This document shows positions 58,167-64,000 of a DNA stretch of 64,000 nt, in pieces. The translations under genes were made by a program, and so were the position numbers. Origin of the DNA: Sipunculus nudus (Eukaryota > Annelida > Sipuncula > Golfingiida > Sipunculidae); NCBI GenBank assembly GCA_026874595.1, contig CM049306.1, positions 90,621,142 to 90,685,141 on the forward strand. Direction: 5' to 3'. The notes beneath the pieces were generated by a model. That model searched no databases and was not told where the DNA came from. It was given only the letters and a program-made list of their open reading frames with translations. Each line of letters begins with the position of its first letter. Position 1 is the stretch's first letter.

Positions 58167-58271
58167 GGTCACGCCTATCGTATAAACATTGTTACATACA
58201 TGGAAAAATACTTTATATTCGGACTCTTACCAGATAATGGAATGGTGAATTCTACTTTTCCAATTTAACAG

Positions 58272-58393
58272 AGGGAGTCATATTGGGGAAATCGGAAACA
58301 GAAATCCAGTCATCAGAGGAAACCAGTGCAGGGCTCCCAACATGATTTGCCGACTCCAACACAAAGTATGTATGTTGCAGGTCCGATGTCAAG
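58272..58393 (+). CDS. Cysteine-rich/PAN/C-type lectin protein, third visible exon
   Basis: Acceptor tccaatttaacag; donor GTCAAG|gtatgtg. The exon is 122 bases and runs phase 2 to phase 1. It encodes GSHIGEIGNRNPVIRG, then NQCRAPNMICRLQHKVCM. N-Q-C-R-A-P closes the second module, in the same position as D-T-C-V-A-V in the first. A Cys-rich end (QVRCQ) leads into the next domain. All reading-frame joins across these three exons are exact. Confidence 0.78.
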
Positions 58394-59428
58394 GTATGTG
58401 TACGATCTTCTGATATCCAACTTCAAAGTCAATTATTCTTGAAAAAAAAATATTACGGAATATTTCATACAAAATATGTGAATTATGTATTAAGTTGTTA
58501 TTTTCGGCTTCTTATTGAGTTATACTGACACGCTGTTTTCGATGTTAGTTTATTACTGACCTGTCCATCCATCCGTCCGTTAACAGAACAGATCAGGAAC
58601 AGTTGGATGGATTGTCTTGAATTTGGAATACTAATTGATCTTGGAGTATTTCAGTGTCATCTGAGATTTTATGTTTTTCGCGAATTTTGAATTGTATTTA
58701 TGAGGATGACAGATTACAGACGGTGGTCTAAATTTCAGCCGGCATAAATGATAACCGTGAGGCCTAGCGCTTCCAATTTTCACATGCCGACACATTTCCG
58801 GGAAGTTAAAAATTTTGTCACTGTGATTTATACTGAATTGCGCACCTTATTATCGAGATTGACCACTCAGGAGCTACGACTCCAATCAGTAAAAAATATG
58901 ATAGAGAAAAGACCAGTTTCATGAATATGTACAATAGATCGTCATGCAATTAGGAATACTGATTGATTTTGGAGACTTACCAAGCAACATCCCTAATTTC
59001 ACTTGTATGTCTTAGCCGGGCAGTCAATACAGGGAGTCTTAAGCATCGGGGGATGGTCAATGTAATCGTATTCCTGTTATTCAGATAATGATTTTAAATA
59101 TTGGAAATAAAAATATAATAATAATATGAATTACAGACTAGCAGAATTACAGACAAATCTGTACTTGCGGCATATATGCTTATATATATGCGGTATACAT
59201 AATATTTTCACGACAGTGTTTTTTTATATATAAAAACATTTCAAAAAGCAGGGTTAAGACAATGTTAACGTACAGTGTTAACGCCTTTTAAGGAAAAACT
59301 GAAGACTTGTCATGTAATCCATCCGGTAAACGTTCCGCTTCCTTCAAATGTCGCGGTAAGTATTTTTAATATATTAAAGAGCCGATTATTTAATTATAAG
59401 TTTCTCTCTCATTCACTCATACACACAA
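58394..59428. other. Intronic non-coding stretch
   Basis: Part of the 3.5-kb intron of the lectin gene. A ccatccgtccgttaac segment at 58,568 recalls the repeats at 13.4 kb. No exon is supported. Confidence 0.45.

Positions 59429-59482
<54 letters not shown>
59429..59482. repeat. (TA)n microsatellite
   Basis: About 25 TA units with one tac interruption. Confidence 0.95.
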
Positions 59483-59485
<3 letters not shown>

Positions 59486-59635
59486 TGTGTGTGCTTACAC
59501 TATTCATTTAGGTACAGATGTGAGCCATTTGTGCCGTTCTTGCACAACCTTTTTTTCTATTGGTCGTTCGAACAAAGTCTAGCCATTCTGTTCTCAATGT
59601 AATGTTGTAAATGTAATGTGTACAAGTCACCGCAG

Positions 59636-59900
59636 GAAGCTTTTGTGGCTCAAGGGTAGTGCACAGGACTCAAAGACGGAGATCGTGAATTCGAATTTCA
59701 GTTGAGGCGTATAGAGATATTACACGGTCGGCTCCAAGGGTGATCGCTCCGCAGGCTTAAAGATTTATCTTTGCCGAACGATCATGTAACATTCACAAAC
59801 GAGTGCGCTTATCGGGGGTTCCTCTGTGTTTCCAGCAATGAAGATGACATACAACCATGCCCTGCATGAGTTGTACACGGTGCCTGGTGACACCGAAATG
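59636..59900 (+). repeat. tRNA-derived SINE family B, copy 2
   Basis: The head is ttttgtggctcaagggtagt, then gcacaggactcaaagacgg, with B-box-like TGAATTCGAATTTC near 59,691. Body cacaaacgagtgc, gggggttcctctgtgttt, ccagcaat and terminal cctggtgacaccg. Opposite orientation to the copy at 34,655-34,927. It lies in the lectin-gene intron. Confidence 0.85.
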
Positions 59901-60045
59901 GAACTGTGCAGATGTACACAGTTCATAATTAAAGCAAGAAAACGTTGAGGCGGTTACCTATACCAAAGAGATCTTTGAAAAAAGTCACCGCAGCCAAACT
60001 AGGGTAGCACACCGAACGTTACATCAGAAGAACCTTTACAACATG

Positions 60046-60047
<2 letters not shown>

Positions 60048-60115
<68 letters not shown>

Positions 60116-60222
60116 ACGAAGATAATTTTTTTCAGGGGAAAATACTGGGCCAATCCCGGAGTCGAAAGTCTGGCGTACCAACCGCCAGACAGTTCGGGCC
60201 GCTTTTGTGTCACCCCGTAACA

Positions 60223-60313
<91 letters not shown>
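60048..60313. repeat. Long (TA)n tract split by a 111-bp element
   Basis: TA repeats at 60,048-60,111 and 60,224-60,313 flank the insertion at 60,112-60,222. Confidence 0.97.
60112..60222. mobile_element. 111-bp TGTTACG...CGTAACA element inside (TA)n
   Basis: The ends TGTTACG and CGTAACA are perfect 7-bp inverted repeats. Inside, GTCTGGCG (60,168-60,175) and CGCCAGAC (60,183-60,190) form an 8-bp stem with a 7-base loop. It is sharply GC-richer than its surroundings and flanked on both sides by TA repeats. It may be a miniature inverted-repeat element with a TA target, or a very short solo LTR (TG...CA). No coding capacity. Confidence 0.7.
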
Positions 60314-60315
<2 letters not shown>

Positions 60316-61919
60316 AAATTCTGCATTAACGTAAGGATTAAAGCTAAGATTCCAACTTTAGATTCAGAAAATGCGGAATGCGGGATGCGGAAAGCGTGTT
60401 ATGATATTTGATATGTGCTGACACGGCACCTGCATATTTTCTGCGTCACTCCGGTAGAACATATGGAAATCGCTACATGCAGTAATTTTTACGACACCTA
60501 TTGAAATAACGATCCCTATTGTATTAGGGGACGTTATTTCATTACTGGTCCTAACAAGGCATTCGTTTTGCTGGATTTGCATTCCTCATGTCATGTCCGG
60601 GCATCTCACTTTACTTATTTAGTCAATATCGATTTGCATTCAACACGATGGATTCGCATTCCGTCCATATGAAATCTTGTCTTTAGCCTCAACATGTTAT
60701 CAAAATATTTAGGTTTTTTTTTAAGTGTAGTTCAGTATATACCGCACTGTTTGCTTTTACGACGGAAAATATGATCTCTTAATTGATTCAGCGAAATATT
60801 CATGTTGTAGACTGCAGATTACAATGGTCCAGTAACGATCAGGCAAATGCATTTTTAAACAGCAAACGTATGTAATTTCAGTATATAATTTGTAATAATT
60901 ATAATTGCATGGATTATCAATCTGTCCAAAGATTAATGTGTTTAATTCGTAATTAATTTAATGATTAATTATTAATTGTTATTATTTTCATTAATTCATT
61001 ATTTTATTAATTTAAGTGAGAATTGGGAGGTCATGTTAATCGAACTGTTTTTCAGTTGGCGTTCGATCCCCATGAAGACTTCCCATATACACCATTGGTC
61101 ATAATTAAAATTCAAGTGAAGCACTTCAACAGTGCACACTCATCAAGAGTCCCAGTATGTGGTCAATTTCATACCTGGGCCTTGTGTCACAGAGCACAGC
61201 CAGGTCACACGAATTGTGAAGCTTGTCGATTTTATTGAGTACACTGGGGGCCAGGGTGATATGAGCTCACTGTGTTTGAATGTATAAGCCATATCGCCCA
61301 TGGGCATTGATATGAACCTTAAAGGATATATTGTATCACGTGCTCTTGGGCCCCGGTATCAATGCGAAAACATGCGTGGCCGGTTAATAAATAATAATAT
61401 GACACTAAAAATACATTGATATAGACTTAGCATAAACTAGCCCCAATTCTGGAAGGAAATCATTTTTATCTATATTTTCACCCACAAAAAGTGAGATTTT
61501 TTAAAAAGCTATTTGCACATTTATGAGCACTGTCTATGCGGCAGTGACGTCAGCCACAAGGAAAACCCCAGGAACTAAAAATACTAGCTCTCATCAAAGG
61601 TTAGTATTAATGGTATTTAAAGCCCCAGATTTTATCAGGAAAGAATAAAAACAACATGTATTGCCAGATTTAAAAAATTTCTAAATTTTGCCGATGATGA
61701 CACACATAGCACCAGTCAATCACAACAGGATCCAGTCTCTGTGCTGAATCTAATGCACCCTACACAAAACACACCCACGTGCGAATACGTTGACCTAACC
61801 TGTAGACTGTAACAGGCAGTAACATGTGAAAATAATGTCTTCATAATGCGGTCCTATCTCTTATCCCCACAGCTTAGACAAACCCTCATAAATGTTTGCT
61901 CTAAATTCTTCTTTTCTAG
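60314..61919. other. Intronic non-coding stretch
   Basis: A splice-like interval at 61,056-61,203 is open but has the wrong phases for this gene. Nothing else is supported. Confidence 0.45.
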
Positions 61920-62111
61920 ATTTTGAACTGAAACGCGTGCACAAGAGGGGCATTTCGGAAAAGGAATGCAGCGCTTTTTGTAAAAGACAAACTTCACCTG
62001 GCTGCGGTGGCATTCTCCTAGAGAAACATGCTTGTGTTCTGATGAAACCATCGACCATGCACCAACCACCAAACGATGCAGCCTGCATGCCGGAGAACCG
62101 GCACAGCACAG
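61920..62111 (+). CDS. Cysteine-rich/PAN/C-type lectin protein, PAN/apple-like exon
   Basis: Acceptor ttcttcttttctag; donor CACAG|gtaacat. The exon is 192 bases, phase 1 at both ends; with the preceding G it reads D-F-E-L. It encodes FELKRVHKRGISEKECSAFC, then KRQTSPGCGGILLEKHACVL and a tail with AACMPENRHST. F-x(n)-S-x-x-EC-x-x-xC-x(n)-C-x-G-x(n)-C-x-L is the PAN/apple pattern. PAN modules bind proteins or carbohydrate in secreted and surface proteins. It is short for a full PAN (about 64 residues), and its first strand may come from the previous exon. Confidence 0.68.
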
Positions 62112-62695
62112 GTAACATTTATGTAAATTTACCTACGTAACAGAATGTAGAATAAACCTTAGCAACAAAAAAACCTTTATTTAATTGGTGGTACATGAAC
62201 GTAAATAAAAAACATATATTTAATATACAAAGGACCAACAATAACCCCCATCCCCTCCCCTATAGGGATTTTACGAGGTGATCATAATGTATACTTAAAG
62301 ATAACTGCATCAATTACTTCTAGAGTGTCTTTCTTAGATACTTGAGGTTTGACAAACCCAAACTCGGTGTATTACATGATAACTTTGGTTGTATGTTGCT
62401 GAAATTGTGCGGAAACAGCAACTTCATAATGTTCAAAATGGCGGCCTACAAGGCCGAAATCACTAATGGAAGCCTGGCAAACAACCAGATTCCTTTGTGG
62501 CCTATAAGCATATACCCCTGCATGACGGGGATTCTTATATGGGTTGATGAATTTTCAGCTATATATTCATATATTTTGAGAAAAGAAATTTGTGGGTGGA
62601 CTGATATTCATTAGCTGAAATTTGGGCATAATATTATTCGTAGGTCACAGACTGGCATTTGAAATCTTTTAACCGTGAGTTATTTTTATTTTTAC

Positions 62696-62709
62696 GGGGG
62701 GGGGGGGGG
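62696..62709. repeat. (G)14 homopolymer
   Basis: Fourteen G in the intron between the PAN-like and lectin exons. Confidence 0.95.
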
Positions 62710-63088
62710 TCAAGCGATTGCAAACATCTAGTTAATATGTCCTGTTCATGTGACCGCTGGTAAAGAGTCCCCTCAAATGTATGGCACTACCAAGCAAAAA
62801 CCAGACCTGTGTTCTACATATGAAATATATGTGAAAATCACCAATCCTGAGCACCGACTGTTGTTATGCCATATAGTGGATATTTAAGTCATCATCAAAA
62901 TCGGCCTCCTATAAAAATAAATCATAAGCTCGGGAGATGAATTTCCTTAACAGATGAACCGCCTGTGTTCGAGTTCTGGAAATTCAAAACGTTCAACTCA
63001 CCGCTCTCTAGTGTATAAATTTATTAACAAATAGGGGTTCGTTTCAATGGGATTTCCACGTGCTAAAGCCTCCCGGATGAAAAAAACA

Positions 63089-63147
63089 ATACTGCAATAT
63101 ATATGCCTTTTGTATTGTTTTTGCGGGAGCAATATATATTGCAGTAT
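63089..63147. repeat. Hairpin-forming inverted repeat
   Basis: ATACTGCAATATATATGC and GCAATATATATTGCAGTAT are inverse of each other apart from one base, around a ~23-base loop. A further tactgcaatg copy follows at 63,161. Confidence 0.85.
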
Positions 63148-63197
63148 AAGGTGACAAAGTACTGCAATGAAAGGTAAAAAAAAATACGTGTCCTGTA

Positions 63198-63262
63198 CAC
63201 GTGAAATTAACGTGCTTTACATGAGTCCTTCACACGGCATTTTTACACGTGTTTTACACGTG
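63198..63262. promoter_or_regulatory. Cluster of three CACGTG E-boxes
   Basis: CACGTG at 63,198-63,203, 63,246-63,251 and 63,257-63,262, about 100 bases before the lectin exon. The motif is the palindromic bHLH site. It is also part of a local tacacgtgttt repeat, so function is uncertain. Confidence 0.4.
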
Positions 63263-63360
63263 TTTTTGACAAGTTTTTGACAGGCTATAAATCAGTTACC
63301 TGGTCCCATTAGGTATTACAGGGATGAATGAACATTATCATATCATTTTGCTCCTTGTAG

Positions 63361-63573
63361 ACAAAGATCCTCGATGTCCTGAAAAATATGGGAATCATTT
63401 TGCAAATGGCCGAAGCCTGAAGAATGGAAGGTCTGCCGGATCATGCTACAGGATGACTAATTTCCAAGGAAACTGGTCAAGAGTTAGACGTCGGTGCAAG
63501 GAAACCGGAGGGGATCTCGTGAGCATCGAATCCCAAGAAGAACAAAACCACATTGTTGGAATACAGTCAATCT
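63361..63573 (+). CDS. Cysteine-rich/PAN/C-type lectin protein, lectin exon (N-terminal half of CTLD)
   Basis: Acceptor ttgctccttgtag; donor CAATCT|gtgagta. The exon is 213 bases, phase 1 at both ends; with the previous G it reads D-K-D-P. It encodes DPRCPEKYGNHFANG, then SAGSCYRMTNFQGNWSRVRR and RCKETGGDLVSIESQEEQNH. SCYRM...NWSRVRRRCKETGGDLVSIESQEEQNHIV is the first half of a C-type lectin domain: first disulphide cysteines, W, helix 1, and the GGDLVSIxSxxEQ strand-helix 2 signature. The WIG core, the second half and any Ca2+/sugar-binding residues (QPD/EPN-WND) would lie right of the window. Family members bind glycans or proteins extracellularly, often in immunity. Confidence 0.9.
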
Positions 63574-63682
63574 GTGAGTATGAAACAAAATAATATTTGC
63601 CTCTGCCAAGAGGATATGCATTCATTCCTGTTCGTTTGTGTGTGTTTGTTCCCAATATAACTCAGGCAATCAAAAACGGAAT

Positions 63683-63780
63683 CCCATGATTTTTTATGGC
63701 ACCACGGGAATGTTCCAATGAAAAATCGATTAGATTTTGGCGTGGGTCCGGCTATTTATAAGGATCCAGGAAGACTTCAA
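63683..63780 (+). repeat. Dispersed repeat family F, copy 3
   Basis: cccatgattttttatggcac, cgggaatgttccaatg, cgattagattttggcgtggg, tccgg then ggatccagg. Longest match to the minus-strand copy at 56,312. Confidence 0.78.
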
Positions 63781-64000
63781 GGAATATTTACAAATGTGCA
63801 GTCACATGTGTCCGATTGAATATGGGAATATGGGCCAAATAAATTAATGCATGCAAACACTTACTTTGGAACATATGCGCAAATGAACATGAGAATATGG
63901 GCCAACAATTTGAAAAAGTTAATTAAAACACGGGTTGCAGTGTACTTAACATTAATTAGAAGCCTGTATTCCTAAGAATGCTTCTACATCGGATCTCTTA
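63781..64000. other. Non-coding end of window
   Basis: Intron following the lectin exon; tails of repeat F (gaatatgggcca twice). Nothing else is supported. Confidence 0.4.

Larger units (their letters stand above)
62112..63360. other. Intronic non-coding stretch
   Basis: It holds G14 (62,696-62,709), a palindrome (63,089-63,147) and a CACGTG cluster (63,198-63,262). No exon is supported. Confidence 0.5.

Noticed and set aside
23144-59704. tRNA genes suggested by GGTTCGAnTCC boxes at 23.15, 37.25, 40.63, 57.50 and 59.69 kb, and by the complementary box at 34.87 kb on the minus strand
   Set aside because: No acceptor, D or anticodon stems could be folded; shared bodies and tails show that they are SINEs.
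9684-60411. Open frames of alternating Tyr-Ile over TA repeats (9.7, 17.7, 29.4, 39.9, 56.8, 59.4, 60.0-60.3 kb)
   Set aside because: They are translations of (TA)n microsatellites, open on both strands, with no domain or splice context.
61056-61203. Interval with acceptor tttttcag and donor CCAG|gtcac inside the lectin-gene intron
   Set aside because: Length 148 and an open frame only as phase 0 to 1, incompatible with the exact phase-1 join between 58,393 and 61,920; the donor is weak.

Overview
This is gene-poor, AT-rich, repeat-laden nuclear DNA from an animal. The best guess is a mollusc, probably a bivalve. That guess rests on the spliced cysteine-rich exons (Ly6-like, C-type lectin), tRNA-derived SINEs, palindromic TTCGCGA repeats, tandem repeats led by a (GTCC)n tract, abundant (TA)n and poly-G/C tracts, and Ty3/gypsy and PIF/Harbinger relics. 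No species call is possible. There are no bacterial operons, tRNA or rRNA genes, or CRISPR arrays.

Two host genes can be supported, both on the + strand. (1) A Ly6/uPAR-like three-finger protein has three phase-1 exons at 13,066-13,209, 18,544-18,609 and 18,987-19,085. It may end by read-through at 19,234. A separate transmembrane last exon with a polyadenylation signal lies at 39,015-39,285 and belongs either to this gene or to an unseen one. (2) A multidomain cysteine-rich protein has five phase-compatible exons from 57,218 to 63,573 and runs off the right edge. It carries two PCSK9-C-terminal-like cysteine modules, a PAN/apple-like module and the first half of a C-type lectin domain. Its 5' end is not identified; 53,905-53,965 is a weak candidate.

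Mobile DNA dominates the rest. From left to right: a Harbinger transposase fragment at the edge; a LINE 3' end (5.15-5.38 kb); a truncated LTR element with a SCAN-like Gag and a tRNA-Pro primer site (9.78-11.95 kb); a second LTR family (11.98 and 26.15 kb); ~295-bp tandem repeats (13.4-14.4 kb); a MITE family (19.86 and 50.88 kb); a CpG-rich foldback element (21.1-21.9 kb); two SINE families; poly-G/C-bearing terminal-inverted-repeat elements (33.95-35.0 kb); a complete-length but dead minus-strand Ty3/gypsy element with both LTRs (41.52-48.81 kb); a LINE reverse transcriptase relic (50.2-50.8 kb); and a 111-bp TGTTACG...CGTAACA element inside a (TA)n tract (60.1 kb).

The host exons sit between these insertions, so introns are long and full of repeats. 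The most unusual signals are the module combination of the lectin gene, LTR-type TGTTA termini abutting (TA)n tracts at three places, the foldback element, and about twenty poly-G/poly-C tracts. All similarity calls are by eye; no alignment or database search was run.
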